Origin: Desmodus rotundus | Lineage: Eukaryota > Chordata > Mammalia > Chiroptera > Phyllostomidae | NCBI RefSeq assembly: GCF_022682495.2 | Contig: NC_071390.1 | Location: 165,131,220 to 165,195,219, forward strand | Direction: 5' to 3' | Length of the DNA: 64,000 bases | Position numbers and translations under genes: made by a program | Shown here: piece after piece, positions 10,976 through 22,112 of the stretch | Numbering within the stretch: position 1 is the stretch's first letter | Layout: every line of letters begins with the position of its first letter | Notes under the pieces: generated by a model | The model's database searches: none | Seen by the model: only the letters and a program-made list of their open reading frames with translations | Told to the model about the DNA's origin: nothing

Positions 10976-12605
10976 AACATAAAAATATAATCCTGCCATA
11001 TATTAAAAAATTTCCTCGACTTGTATTTCCCTATTTCTGGGCATTTGTGAGTTATGCCAGTTCTTACATCAGATTGAAGACATCGTCTCTAAGCGTGTCA
11101 GTGAGAGAATTGGAATTTATAGATTAGGCCAATGCCACCTGTTTGGTCGTTGGTCTTAATGTTCTGTTTGGATGTACAGCATATTACAACACTGCCAGAA
11201 CGCAGACCTTGAATGTCTGGAAATAGGGATCATCTGGGCTGACGTCTAGTTGGCATGTGTTTGCCTGGGTTTGCATTCCCTCCTGTACCTAATGCCATTT
11301 TTGTGAAACCATGTGAATTTACGTAGGTGTGCATTAGAAAAATTACATGCACAAAATTTGAAATAGAAAAGTAAACCCTAAAGTACAGGGCAGTGTTTTT
11401 CAAAGTTCTTTATTATTATTTGATGGTAATATTAAAGTCATTGCTATAGTGATGCTAAAATTGCTCTACATGGTTCCAAAAACTTGAGTGAAATGCTCTT
11501 AGGTAATTAATTTTAGTCATATTCTAAAATATCAAGATTTCAACAATTTAAAAACCATTTGTTGGCATGGAAACGTGAACTTAATTAAAACTGGATTAAA
11601 GTAATTAACCTAAAACATATTGTACTACTGAGTGTTTGATTTAGAATACTTTGGAAGAAAAAGAGCATTTTTCATGATCATTTTAGGTCTTTTATCTAAT
11701 GGAAGTGTTTAGGCTTTATAATGGACCTACACATGTACTAATGTGTCAGATGAGTGTTTCCACGGGGTGAGGATAGTTATGAGGAAGATTTCCATTAAAT
11801 GGAATGCCAGTTTTCTTGTGGGAGCTCAGAGAACAGAACGTTGTATGAATGTTGCTTACTGTCTTTGCTTAGCCATCTCTACTTATTATCCTGCTCTCCC
11901 ACTGCCAGCCCACAAGCCAGCTGAGCAAGAACACCAACATGTCCTCATCTAACCTCAGCTCTTCTTCCAATTCCTAACCTGTCTTCAGCCTCCAGTTGAG
12001 TGTGGTGGCTGCCGCACTGCCCACAGGAGAGGCCAAACCATCACATAGCCATGCATTTCCCTTCTTTGCCACAGGGTGCTCTGCTCAGTTCCTCAAACAA
12101 ACACAACAAACCATAAACATCTGACACATGGGTCACTCCTCCCCAGAGAGAGGACCATGGCCCACTGGGAATATCCCCACGGATGCATCTTTTCCCAGCC
12201 CTTTCCTTGATCTCCTGGCTGGCTCCTCAATTGCTGGCCCGCACATGCAATGCAAGGACAGATCAGAAGACATCCAGGGGAGGCGAGCAAAGGACACTCG
12301 TCTGGGCACAAGAGCAGACCTCCACACCCACCCACCAGAAGCTTAAAAGTTTACAGCAAGGACAAATTCCTAATCCCTGATACATTGGAACCCTTTTGTG
12401 TGATTATGCTTCCAGGATTGAACCATGTCTGGCTTAGAAGAACACATAACCCAGGCCATAGCCAATAAGCCCAGTCCACTTTGCTAGCCACCAATGACAA
12501 TGTGCTTATTTGATTGGAGCTTGACTCAATTTATTCAGTTTCATTTCAAGAACATGCATTAATTAACCCTCTTTTACCCTCTGTACAAAGACTTTCTATT
12601 AATGC
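10976..12605. other. Unique DNA, G+C-richer at 11.85-12.48 kb
   Basis: No gene is supported. Between about 11,850 and 12,480 the sequence is richer in G+C and carries several overlapping 64-80-codon frames on both strands (for example 12093-12335 reverse and 12128-12346 forward), the pattern of composition-driven frames rather than of a coding exon. It could be a degraded LTR or a small regulatory block; I cannot tell. Confidence 0.45.
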
Positions 12606-12609
12606 AACT

Positions 12610-12830
12610 AAAGATTTCCCAGTGGTTTAATAGCTTATTTAATATATCCCACAATTCCTTGAGGTGTTATTATTATGCCCATTACACTCATGAGATATGC
12701 AGTAACTGAGGTTTAAAAAAAGTAAGTAATTTTCCAAGGTCACACATAGTTCTAGTAGGAGTTTGATTTCAGCACAAGTCCGTTTAATTTCAAAGCCATT
12801 TGTGCTTTGCAATGATTAATTAAGAGATAG
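12610..12830 (-). mobile_element. MIR SINE (antisense)
   Basis: TGTTATTATTATGCCCATTA, GAGATATGCAGTAACTGAGG, TTTTCCAAGGTCACACATAG and GTTTGATTTCAGCACAAGTC appear in the order of the antisense MIR consensus (the 'ccattttacagatgaggaaactgagg', 'cttgcccaaggtcacacagct' and 'ggattcgaacccagg' blocks). It has no coding capacity. MIRs are ancient tRNA-derived SINEs shared by all mammals. Confidence 0.75.
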
Positions 12831-12924
12831 GCAGGTAATTATCATAATGATCCATTACTTTCTGAAAGATCTTCTACAAATAAAATGGCAGCCATAATTT
12901 AAAGATAATTTGGGAAAGTGTAGG

Positions 12925-13500
12925 ACACCTTCAAAAAACTCCAGCAAAGCTATCATTTAGAATGGAAGGGCAGATAAGGTGCTTCCCAGATAAGGTCAAG
13001 TTAAAGGAGTTCATCATCACCAAGACCTTATTATATGAAATGTTAAAGGGACTTATCTAAGAAGAAGAAGAAGATCAAAAATACAAACAGTAAAATGACA
13101 ACAAACTCACAACTATCAACAACTGAACCTAAAAAGAACAAAAACAAAAACAAAAACAAACTAAACAAACAACTAGAACAGGAACAGATTCACAGAAATA
13201 GAGATCACATGGAGGGTTATCAGTGAGGAGGGGGAGGGAGGAGAATGGGGGGAAAGGTACAGGGAATAAGAAACATAAATGGTAGGTACAAAATAGACAG
13301 GGGGAGGTGAAGAATAGTATGGGAAATGGAGAAGCCAAAGAACTTATATGTATGACTCACGGACATGAACTAAGGAGGGGGAATGCTGGTAGGAGGAGGG
13401 TACAGGGCAGAGGGGAATAAAGGGGAGAAAAAGTGGGACAACTGTAATAGCATAATCAATACAATATATTTAAAAATTAAAAACATGAAAAAATAAAAGA
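12925..13500 (+). mobile_element. Bat L1-like non-LTR retroposon, 3' end
   Basis: The left part (AACTCCAGCAAAGCTATCAT, then AGTTCATCATCACCAAGACC and a GAAGAAGAAGAAGA run) resembles a widespread L1-associated segment. It is followed by repeated AAAAAC units at 13,135-13,165, a long purine-rich stretch (GAGGAGGGGGAGGGAGGAGA) and an A-rich end near AATATATTTAAAAATTAAAA. The purine-rich strand and the A-rich tail fit a non-LTR element inserted in forward orientation. I recall this tail type from bat genomes, but the exact subfamily is not established here. Confidence 0.6.
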
Positions 13501-14204
13501 AAAAGTAACTGTTTTCTTTAGCATATTGCCTCCTTTTTCGACGGGGTCTTGGATTGTATTAAGCAATTATTAGTTTGAAGACTTGGATTCTGGCCAGCTT
13601 CTCTGCTTTGAGATTTTTTTTTTTTTTTTGGTAGCTGTCTCACAGGCTATTGATCCTTTGAGGGGAAAATGGTTTATTTGAGCTTTCAGCAGATTAAATG
13701 AATTGATCAGTTATTTATTGGCATTGGACAGAAGTACCCTCAGAGCTCCTTTTGTTCACATGGGTCTTACTTATAGAATTTGTGTTTTTATTTCCAGAAT
13801 GTTATGGGGAAATTTAACTTCACATTAAAATATTATTTACACATAATGTTCTTACTCCAGAGAGTCTATTTAAATTTGCATCACATTTTACAATCTATGT
13901 AAAGTGCATCCCTCAGGACCTATAGGGAAGTAAGTAGAATGGTGCTTACATGTTTCACAATGGACTTAATACAAGTGCTATAAAATTTTAGACAAAGATA
14001 GTCACTGGTATTATTTAATAAGTGTTGCAAAATTTCCAAGACCATTTTTCTTTCTTCCAATGAAAACCTAGTCACAGTTAGCATTTGGAAGGTATTGTGG
14101 ATGCAAGGAAAATTAAGGCTCTGAACTTTTGTTGAGGATAGAAGAGGAAAAAGAGAATAGAAAAAGACAATAAAATAAATGGGAAGAGAGATATTAGTGG
14201 CCTG
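13501..14204. other. Unique DNA with a T-run
   Basis: This region holds a run of about 19 T at 13,612-13,630, otherwise A+T-rich sequence without a recognised family. The last 200 bases may be the diverged edge of the L2 that follows. Confidence 0.45.
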
Positions 14205-14665
14205 TTCAAAGTGTCCTAAGATCACAGGGGCAGGTTGCTTAACCTGTATTATCAGCTGAGCAGAGTAGTCGTGAAAATGACTTCTGTGTTGAGTCTTAAG
14301 GCCTGATGGGAGCTATCCAGTCAAGTAAGAGAGATGAGAGAAAACAATTCCAAGTAGAAAAAGTAACATATGCAAAAGTTCAAAGGTGTGACAATAATAT
14401 GGAATGAAGGAGGCAGAAAATGTGACTGGAAAGGAATTATAAAGGGAAAAGAGGAAACAAATGATAGAGTTGTGTATCCCAAGCCTAGAAATCTACTTAT
14501 GTGAGAGGAGCTCTTTGAGGAGCTTTGAGGACAGGAGTGGCATGATCGGGAGACCATCTGAGAGAAAGGAGAGGATGGGTTGGTGAGGAAGAAAATAGGA
14601 GATCGGGAGGCCGGTTGGGAGATGTGGCAGTAATCCAGATCTAACACGGTAAGAGACTCAGATAA
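14205..14665 (-). mobile_element. L2 LINE fragment (antisense)
   Basis: Words such as CAAAAGTTCAAAGGTGTGAC, GGAGTGGCATGATCGGGAGA, AGGCCGGTTGGGAGATGTGG and GGCAGTAATCCAGATCTAAC match the antisense L2 3' region in order ('cagcatgtgcaaaggc', 'gagtgacatgatcaga', 'gaccagttaggaggctattgcagtagtccagg'). A 180-codon frame on the reverse strand (14321-14863), the longest in the window, lies within and just beyond this purine-rich L2 strand and is not a gene. Confidence 0.72.
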
Positions 14666-14869
14666 GCTTGTGGAAATGTATATGCAAATTCGGGATTTTG
14701 CAAGAGACTGGAAAGTGTATATAAAAATAAATCTATTGGCATACGATTGGAAAGTATTAGATAAACAAAGCCCCAAATCACCATTTTTAAATAAATAATA
14801 ATAAATGTTTATGACATGCTTACAAGGGGAACCAAGAAATATTTTAAGGGCATCCCTGTGCAATTCAGT

Positions 14870-15040
14870 TCTGAGAGTAACTCAATGAGATATAAACTGA
14901 TATAATTTCAATTTTTACAAACAAGCCTATGAGTTGCAGAGGTTAAACACCTGCCCAGGGTGACCTAGCTAGTCTGATGGGGCTGGAAGACGAATCCAGG
15001 CTGCTTGCTCCAGAGACCACGCTTTCCACCCCACACACTA
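14870..15040 (-). mobile_element. MIR SINE (antisense), first of two
   Basis: GAGTTGCAGAGGTTAAACAC, CTGCCCAGGGTGACCTAGCT and AGACGAATCCAGGCTGCTTG match the second half of antisense MIR. A second MIR copy begins immediately afterwards, so the two form a head-to-tail pair. Confidence 0.75.
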
Positions 15041-15044
15041 ACAG

Positions 15045-15330
15045 CAAAGCTTGCTTGAGCACTTCCCGCGTGTCAGACACTGTGATAAGCACTTGAATAA
15101 TTACAACAATTTTTTGAGTCAGTTGCTTTACTTGCTCCCATTTTACATATGAAGAAATTGCAAGTTGGTGTCTGACATCAAAGTAACTAATAAAAATTAT
15201 TTTAAAAACTAACAAAATAAATTATCATCTGAACAAAGTAACACAAAGGCGAAGCGAGAGAACCAGGATTCAATGACGTATCTGTCTCATTCCAAATCAG
15301 TGCCTTTATTCACTACACAATGGGTGTCTA
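15045..15330 (-). mobile_element. MIR SINE (antisense), second, with an internal insertion
   Basis: TTGAGCACTTCCCGCGTGTC, AGACACTGTGATAAGCACTT and CCCATTTTACATATGAAGAA match the first half of antisense MIR. After an unrelated A+T-rich insertion of about 70 bases (15,170-15,240) the MIR resumes with AACCAGGATTCAATGACGTA and a GTGCCTTTATTCACTACAC end. The inserted piece has no recognisable ends. Confidence 0.7.
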
Positions 15331-15334
15331 CCCC

Positions 15335-15450
15335 AGAAAACTGTTATACGCCATGCACTATGCCAGATGTTAGATATACAATGAGGAATGAAATAGAGGG
15401 CCTGGTGCCACCTAGCTCATCACCTAGTAAGGCAAGCAGAATCATGAGCG
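15335..15450 (-). mobile_element. L2 fragment (antisense)
   Basis: GCCATGCACTATGCCAGATG, followed by ATATACAATGAGGAATGAAA and CATCACCTAGTAAGG, follows the antisense L2 3' end ('gccaggcactgtgctagg', 'gatacaatgatgaa', 'tctagtaagg'). Confidence 0.55.
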
Positions 15451-16844
15451 TTTTAGCACACTGTGGTATAGGCTATAATATTAGAAAATAAATGTCTTGT
15501 TAGGAAGCAAAAGAAAAGAAAAGGTTATACATTAAAAAATCAAAGCCCTGCTTACATTTCTGATCAGTATTAATGTATTTGTAAACATGAATTTTATTTG
15601 TGAGTCTCCTGATATATAAGTTGTACATCGTCTATCAGAACCAGAGAAAAGCAATTTTTCTTTAAATTATTTGGAAATCTTTTCTCCTGTCTTGAGATAA
15701 CTCATTTTCTCCATTCAACTCAACAGACACCTATGGGCACTGAATTTTATATTAAAGTTTCAAAACATAAATTCTATCCTTAAGAACTTAAAGCCTTAAT
15801 TAAGTAGCTATTTTTTGTATTTGTACTGAAATCAGCTTTAAGAACAGTATCAATTCTTTGGATTATTAAAAGAGGAAGAAGTTCAGTCTTGTTGAGAGAC
15901 TTTGGAAAGACTGAGGACATCATTTTCAATACAGCTTCCTATTATCACAAGATTATTTCAGTATGAGTAATGGGAAAGGATTTTTTTTTAAGGTGGAAAG
16001 CACCGTATCAATAATAATATGGAGAAAGCAAAAATGGATCACTCTCGGGAAACAAAAAGCACTGTATTGGGTCGGTGCGTTAGGAAAGTAAAGGGGGTAG
16101 TGAGAGATACGCCGTGCAATGCGAGGACAGTAGAAGAGGGCATTGGCCGCAAGGCTGAGTAACTTGTACATTCTTCGGTAAGAATGACTTCAGAAGATTT
16201 CAAGCAGACGACAGGTCTAATATGCTTATTGTCACAGGGTTTACATTTATTATCTACCTCATTACCATTTTAATGTAAACTTGCTGAAAGTCTGTTCTGT
16301 TCAAGGTGATACAAACAGGTCCTTCCCCCTAGTAATACACAATTAGTTAATGTGGTTGTTGAGAAAGAAATCTTTAAGAATAATAATGACATAACAGTGT
16401 TCAGACGTTCCACACAATTAGATAGATTCTAATGAATTATGGCAATGTCGCTGCTGAAAATAGTGAATTCAAGCCTGAAATTTGGGTTATTTGCATCATC
16501 AAAGCATTAAAAATTGTATTTGCTTCCCTTCCCTTTGGCCATGACTGTGTAATCCATAATACTTCCTTATGACATTTATTTTATTTCCTTACAGCTGCTT
16601 CAGAAACCCAGACAATTCATTATATATGTTGTGAGGGAGATTAGTGGCAAAAATGATCAAAATTACTGGTCACTTTATCTAGAATTCTCCACTATCACAC
16701 ACATTAACTCCATTTTTTTTTTACTTCCTCACATAGTTTGGTTTGGTGGAACTCAGTCAAAATTATGTGAAATTGCAGATTGTTTAAAAGCTTGTTTTAG
16801 CAATGTGTAGAAATAGCATTGTAAATGTTAACATTCAGGATATA
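15451..16844. other. Unique DNA, minor possible L2 remnant
   Basis: No gene is recognised. A weak L2-like antisense segment is possible at 15,700-15,800 (CACCTATGGGCACTGAATTT, CTTAAGAACTTAAAG). The stretch at 16,060-16,150 holds several CpG sites (GGTCGGTGCGTTAGG, ATACGCCGTGCAATGCGAGG) not explained by a repeat I know. The remainder is A+T-rich. Confidence 0.45.
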
Positions 16845-17613
16845 CAAGGTCTGTCCAGAACGTATCCATGCATGAAATATGAAAAGTAGAGACATTTATT
16901 GAAGAAGATACAAGATACAAAACATTATAGATAGGACAGTGATGCCTTAGTCCCCTTCAAAGTTAGGACGGTCTTGAGGAAATCTGGTTCATGGGTAGTG
17001 CTTTGAATTAAGTCATTAGCAGCTGCACCACGATGTTCCTTCTGCTCTGGCAGCAGAAGCCACGGAACAAATTCTGTCATGACATGTTTCATGCCAAGAT
17101 CCTGCGTCAAAATCTGAGACTGTGGTTTTTGGATTCCCAGATCAGCTTCTGGTGCTCACACTGTAGATGCTGATCTTTGTTGATTGCAGCCCGTACACGT
17201 TCAACATTCTCGGGAGCTCTGTGTGTTGCAGGCCTTCCAGAATGTGCATCATTTTCAGCAGATTCTCAACCATCTTTGAGGCATTTGTGCCACATTTTTA
17301 TTTGTATTGCTCTCATTGCATCATCCCCAAAAGCCTTCTGAATCATCTGAATGGTTTCCACGGAAGAATGTTCAAGTTTAAAGCAAAATTTGATGCAGGT
17401 TCACTGTTCTACTCACTCAGTTATTTTGAATGTGATGGCCACACAGGACACATACTCACTCAAAGGTGTCTACTGCCTCCACTGACTAGTACAGTGAAGT
17501 CATCATTGTTCACACATGTGCACTCCAGTCCACTCTCCTTGGCTGCCGTGTTGCATTGATGTGTAAACCATTCTCATTATATTAACAATGGCTGGACCTT
17601 TACTGGACAAAAT
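16845..17613 (-). mobile_element. Internally deleted mariner (family 1, copy 2)
   Basis: The left end CAAGGTCTGTCCAGAACGTA after TA at 16843-16844 is the family-1 TIR; the right end GGCTGGACCTTTACTGGACA is its damaged partner. On the reverse strand the N-terminal and central transposase is readable, with blocks resembling MTQDLGMKHVM, FVPWLLLPEQKEHR and ANDLIQSTTHEPDFLK (17,110-16,965). It then jumps to the 3' non-coding end. The deletion therefore removes the C-terminal catalytic half, roughly the part that copy 1 (6730-7396) retains. Further stops lie toward the N-terminus, and it is not functional. Confidence 0.87.
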
Positions 17614-17689
17614 ATATGTATGTATATATATAAATATTTGTGCATATATGTATATATATAAATATGTGCATATATACACACATTTATAT
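17614..17689. repeat. A+T-rich simple repeat (TATATG-type)
   Basis: Repeated ATATATGTATG/ATATATAAATA units sit directly beside the damaged mariner end. Slippage here may explain the loss of the terminal bases of the mariner TIR. Confidence 0.7.
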
Positions 17690-17820
17690 GTTCATCCATT
17701 TACATACTCTCATACAATGCACTGGGAATTCAGCAAAGAACAAGGCAAACAAAAATCCATGCTTTCATGAAGTTTACATTTTAGTGGAAGAGAGAAGCAG
17801 ACAATTAACACACAAACTAT
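17690..17820 (-). mobile_element. L2 LINE (antisense), left part
   Basis: ATACAATGCACTGGGAATTC, AGCAAAGAACAAGGCAAAC and CATGAAGTTTACATTTTAGT follow antisense L2 ('gctggggatacaacagtgaacaaaacagacaa', 'catggagcttacattctagtggg'). The element continues at 18,370 after an insertion of about 550 bases. Confidence 0.72.
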
Positions 17821-17855
17821 CCACATATATATATGTAATCATTTTTCTCTCTAAA

Positions 17856-17866
17856 TATCTATCTAC

Positions 17867-17902
<36 letters not shown>

Positions 17903-17919
17903 GTATCATCTATCTATCT
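17856..17919. repeat. (TCTA)n microsatellite
   Basis: About fifteen tetranucleotide units of ATCT are present, with a few interruptions. It lies inside the interrupted L2 and beside the LTR; such tracts are usually polymorphic. Confidence 0.95.
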
Positions 17920-17924
17920 GTCAC

Positions 17925-18350
17925 CTTAGTTATAGGTCACCATAGAAACAGAATGAATGGGACATAAAGAGACTTATTAGTAAGGAATTGGCACACATGA
18001 TTATGAAGATGGACAAGATCTGAGATCTTTTAGGTGAATTGGTAAGCTGAAGATCTAGGAAAGCCAATGATCTAAGACCAGCAGCCTCAAGACCCCTGGA
18101 AAGCTGAGGTTTTAGTTCAAGTTCAAAGAAGGAAAAAGCCAATATTCCAATTTGAAGGCAGTCAGGCAGGAGGAATTGTTTCTCACCTAGGGAAGGGTTA
18201 CACTTTTTGTTCTAGACTAGAGAAATCCCCCTCCCACTTTAGGGAAGGCAGTCTACTCTACTCAGCCTACCTATTTAAATGTTAATATCATCCAAAAACA
18301 CATAGAGGCACATATAGAATAATTTGAACCAAATATCAAGTTGATTCAGA
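17925..18350 (-). mobile_element. Ancient solo LTR, antisense (same family as 57950-58325)
   Basis: GAGACTTATTAGTAAGGAAT, GCAGTCAGGCAGGAGGAATT, CCTATTTAAATGTTAATATC and a TTGATTCAGAAAATTAACCA end are in the order of a widespread mammalian repeat whose sense strand starts near 'tgatggttaattttatgtgtcaac' and ends near 'ggagaaccctgactaatac'. Such TG...CA ends suit an LTR, and I think it is of MaLR or ERVL type. No internal retroviral genes are attached. It interrupts the L2 around it. Confidence 0.6.
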
Positions 18351-18369
18351 AAATTAACCATAATACTAC

Positions 18370-18645
18370 CAATTCACTTATCTAGCTATAATGTTATAAA
18401 ATGTTCAGTGCTATGGAAAATAACAAAGTAGGAAATGCAGATTGGAAATATTGGATCTGTTGACAGTTGCATTTTTTAATATTGTTGACATGGAATGCCT
18501 TATAGAGAAGGTAATGTTTGATTAAAAGCCTGAAGGAGTGTAAAGGTGAGGGAGAAAGCCACAAATATATCTGAGAGAACTTCCATGAACAAGGACTATT
18601 AAAAGCAAAGTCTCTGAAGCAGGAGTCACCTGAAAATGTGACAGG
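18370..18645 (-). mobile_element. L2 LINE (antisense), right part
   Basis: GTTCAGTGCTATGGAAAATA, AAAGCCTGAAGGAGTGTAAA, CATGAACAAGGACTATTAAA and AAAGTCTCTGAAGCAGGAGT continue antisense L2 from where 17,820 stopped ('aagtgctatgaagaaaa', 'gacctgaaggatgag', 'gtgcaaaggccctgaggcagg'). Confidence 0.7.
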
Positions 18646-18889
18646 AGCATCAAGAAAATCAGTGTGGTTGCCACAGGGTCTCTTACAAAAAGATACACAG
18701 CACATTGTTTTTTAATTACATGAATATTATGCCATCTTTATCTTAAAATCATGAATGTAAAGCTACATTTTTAATTTTTATTAAGTATTTAAATTATTTG
18801 CCAAAACAATAATGTGCTTATCTTAGAAATTTGACCACATAGTTAGAAAGATATGTGAGCTAGAATTATGCAGCAACCAAGAAGCATTT

Positions 18890-21275
18890 ATTTTTTCCAG
18901 GTACACGAGGCTGGTTCAATGTTTTAAAATCAATTAATGAAATCTATCACATCAATGGGTTAAAAAATAAATATCATATGATCCTGTTAACAGGTTTTTT
19001 TAAAAGCATTTGACAAAACCCAAAACTTATTCATGATAAAATTCTCTGCAAACTAAGAATAGAAGATAACTTTCTAAAATTGATGGGATTTCTACCAACC
19101 CCCCCCCCCAAAAAAAACACAGCTCTCATCTTAAGAGAAACTTGAAGCCTTCCTTCTAAGAACAGTTACAAAGCAAGGATGTCCCTTTTTACTACTCATT
19201 TTCAATACTGTACTGAAATTTCGAGCTAAAGCAATAAGACAAGACAAAGAAATAAAAAGTATAGAAATTGGAAAGATAGAAAAACGACTGCCTTTGTTCC
19301 CAGGTGACATGATCATCTACGTAAAATATATGAAAGAATTGACAAAAATAGTGGAATTAATAACCCAGGATAGCCAGGTTACAGGATAAGAGGTTAATAT
19401 ACAGAAGTTGGTCACTTTCCTGTACTCTAACAAGTGGAATTTGAAATTAAAAACACAATGTCATTTACATTAGCACCAAAAAAAGTGAAATACTTAGGTG
19501 TAAGTATAACAAAATATGTACAAGATCTATATGAGGAAAATGACAAAACTCTGATGAGTGAAAGCAAAGAATAACTAAATAAATCAAGAGGTATTAAATG
19601 TTCATTGATAAGAAGGCTCAACATTGTCAATGTCAGTTCTTCACTTTTATCTGTGGGTTCAATTCAGTCCCAATCAAAACACCAGCAAGTCAACCTGTAG
19701 ATAGCAACACATTGATTATAAAGTTTACCTTGAAAAAAAATCCAGAAGAGCCAGTACAAGAGAAGACTACAGCCCAGAAGTATACCCATGTAAATATAGC
19801 CAACTGATCTGTAACAAAAGAGAAAAGGCAATGTAATACAGCAAAGACAGTCTTTTTCAATAAATGGTGCTGGGACACCTGGATATCCACATGCAAAAGA
19901 TCGAATCTAGAAATAGACTTTGTACCTTTCATAAAAACAACTCAAAATTGACCACAGACATAACTATAAAATGCAAAAGTATAAAGTTCTTAGAGGATAA
20001 CATAGGAGAAAAATCTGGGTGATGTTGGGTGTGGAGGGGACTTTTCAAATACAACCCCAATCTGAAAAGGCATGAGCCAGGAAAGAACTACTTGATCACT
20101 TGAACACCATCAAATTTAAAACTTATACTCTGAGAAGGACAAGGTCAATAAAATGAAAAGACAAGCCATAGTCAGAGAAAATCTTTGCAAAAAGACATAC
20201 CTGATAAAGAAATGTTATCCAACATATATAAAGAATTGTTAAAACTCAGCAATAAGAATATAAACATCCCAATTGAAAAATGGACCAAAGACTGAATAGA
20301 CACATCACTAACAAAGGTATATAGATGGAAAATAAGCATGTAAAAACAATGCTTACGATGTGTGTTGTCTGGTCAATGTAAATTACAACACTAATGAGGT
20401 ATTGCTACAAACCTATTAGAATGACTACATTTCAGAACACTCACAACACCAAATGCTGGCAAAGACATGGAGCAATAGGGACTCTCATCTATTGCTGATG
20501 GGAATACAAGATGATTCAGCCACTTTGAGAAACAGTTTGGTAGTTCTTACAAAACTAAACATCTTACCAGGTAACCCAGCAATAGCTTTTCTTGGTATTT
20601 AAACAAAGAAGTTGAAAATAGATGTACAAACAAAAAACCCTGCACATGGATATTTATAGTAGCTTTTTTCATAATTACCAAAATGTGGAAGGAACCAAGT
20701 TATCCTTAGGCAGGAGGATGGATAAATAATTGTATATCCAGACAATGGAATATTATTCGGCACTAAAAAGAAATGAGCTATCAAGTCATGAGACAACACG
20801 GAGGAAACTTAAATGTGTATTACTAAGTGAAAAAAGCCAATCTGAAAAGGCTGTGCACTATATGAGTCCAAGTTTATGACATTTTGGAAAATAACAACCC
20901 ATGGAGACTAAATGATCAGTGTTGCCTTGGGTGAGGAGTGAGAGGGAGAGATAAATAGAGCATAATGGATTTTTAGGGAACTGAAAATACTCTGTAGGAT
21001 GCCATAGTGATGGAGTCATGTCATTACACATTTGTCCAAACCCACAGAATGCACAACAATAAGAGTAAATGCCAAGGTGAACTATGGACTTTGAATAATT
21101 ATTATATATCAATGCAGGTACATCAATTGTAGCAATTGTACCACTCTCGTGGGGGATGTTAATCATGGAGGAGGCTGTGCATGTGTGGGAACAGGGGGTG
21201 TATGGGAAATCTCTGTACCGTTCCTCCAAGTGTGCTGTTAATCTTAAGTTGCTCTAAAAAATATAAAGTCTTTTT
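18890..21275 (+). mobile_element. Long degenerate L1: ORF2 reverse transcriptase to 3' UTR
   Basis: Reading forward, the L1 ORF2 reverse transcriptase begins with a [23 protein letters not shown] stretch (18,905-18,960). It continues through a KQGCPFLLLIFNTVLKF region (near 19,170-19,215) and a GDMIIY remnant of the FADD catalytic box (near 19,305), followed by the C-terminal domain to about 20,850. There is then an L1M-type 3' UTR with GTACCACTCTCGTGGGGGAT and ATGTGTGGGAACAGGGGGTG, ending in an A-rich tail near 21,275. Stops and frameshifts occur throughout. An 11-C/8-A tract (19,099-19,117) lies inside the RT region. It is 5'-truncated, as most L1s are. Confidence 0.88.
19099..19117. repeat. 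Homopolymer tract C11A8
   Basis: Eleven C are followed directly by eight A, within the L1 reverse transcriptase remnant. It is a likely site of length variation and sequencing error. Confidence 0.95.
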
Positions 21276-22057
21276 TAAAAGTTTTTCTTTAATATGCAGC
21301 AATATATGAGAGGAGAACTGATTGTTAATTCCTCCCCCCACCCAATCCAATGTCAAGCTTGCTATTTCATCCCTAATGTGGCATGGAATAAAAATGGCTG
21401 TGCCTAGCAGGGGGCCTGAGGGTTCTGCCAGCTATGCTGTTATGCTCTGCAGGGATATTTAAAGCCATTCAAACAACTCTAAATCTCTGAATATTTTCAT
21501 ATTGCTTTTGTGACTCCATTTGAAACATAAATATCAATGATCTTTCAGAATATAAGAAGAAAACTTTTCAGTGAAATTGTCCCTTGCTTGTTACTAAGAA
21601 ATAAGCAGTAGTCTATGGTTGGAAGCCTACTCATATTATCTTGAGCATTTTTTAAATGCAATGCATTATTTTCAGTAGATAAGTAAATTCAAATGGTGGG
21701 GGTGGCGAAGGAGGAATATCTATCTAGCTCATGGTCTTCCAGTGGCCATGGGTTATCAACCCCAGCTACTTTTACAAACTATTCTTCATCGCCCTTGAAA
21801 AATGAAGAGTCCTGAAAGCAAGTTGTCTTCTGATTGCCTTACCCCACTACCTATGTAGCCATAGCAAATAGCTAATTGGTAGGAATCCTACTGCGATAAA
21901 CTAATTTGTTTCCTTTCTCCCCATTCTATTGCACTGAAACTTGCCACAATAATTCCTTCTCATTCTGATTGTGGGGCTCTGAAAATCTGAGTACAGGCCA
22001 CTTTCCTATAAAGAAGTCCCTCCAAACTGGACAGGAATTTAAGTTCACAGTTAAATG
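21276..22057. other. Unique DNA between the L1 and a GA tract
   Basis: No gene or repeat is recognised. It contains the CTCF-like site at 21402-21418. Words such as GATATTTAAAGCCATTCAAA and TTGTGACTCCATTTGAAAC do not fit any repeat I know. Confidence 0.5.
21402..21418 (+). promoter_or_regulatory. Candidate CTCF-like motif
   Basis: TGCCTAGCAGGGGGCCTGA (21,401-21,419) keeps the AGGGGGC core and the upstream C..A.CA positions of the CTCF consensus, with mismatches at the 3' GCGCT part. It is not inside a recognised repeat. Binding is untested; short motifs like this occur by chance at a low rate. Confidence 0.35.
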
Positions 22058-22067
22058 GAAAGAAAGG

Positions 22068-22112
22068 GAGAGGTGGGGGAGGGAGGGAGGGAGAGAGAGA
22101 GAGAGAGAGAGA
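22068..22112. repeat. Purine (GA/GGGA)n tract
   Basis: GGTGGGGGAGGGAGGGAGGG is followed by (GA)n. It is a simple-sequence purine tract; on its own it indicates nothing more than slippage-prone DNA. Confidence 0.9.

Noticed and set aside
14321..14863. 180-codon reverse-strand reading frame, the longest in the window
   Set aside because: It lies largely on the pyrimidine-rich strand of an antisense L2 and is a Ser/Phe/Leu-rich low-complexity sequence with no domain; purine bias on the other strand removes stop codons.
17588..17945. 60- and 101-codon Tyr/Ile-rich forward frames
   Set aside because: They are translations of TATATG and TCTA simple repeats.
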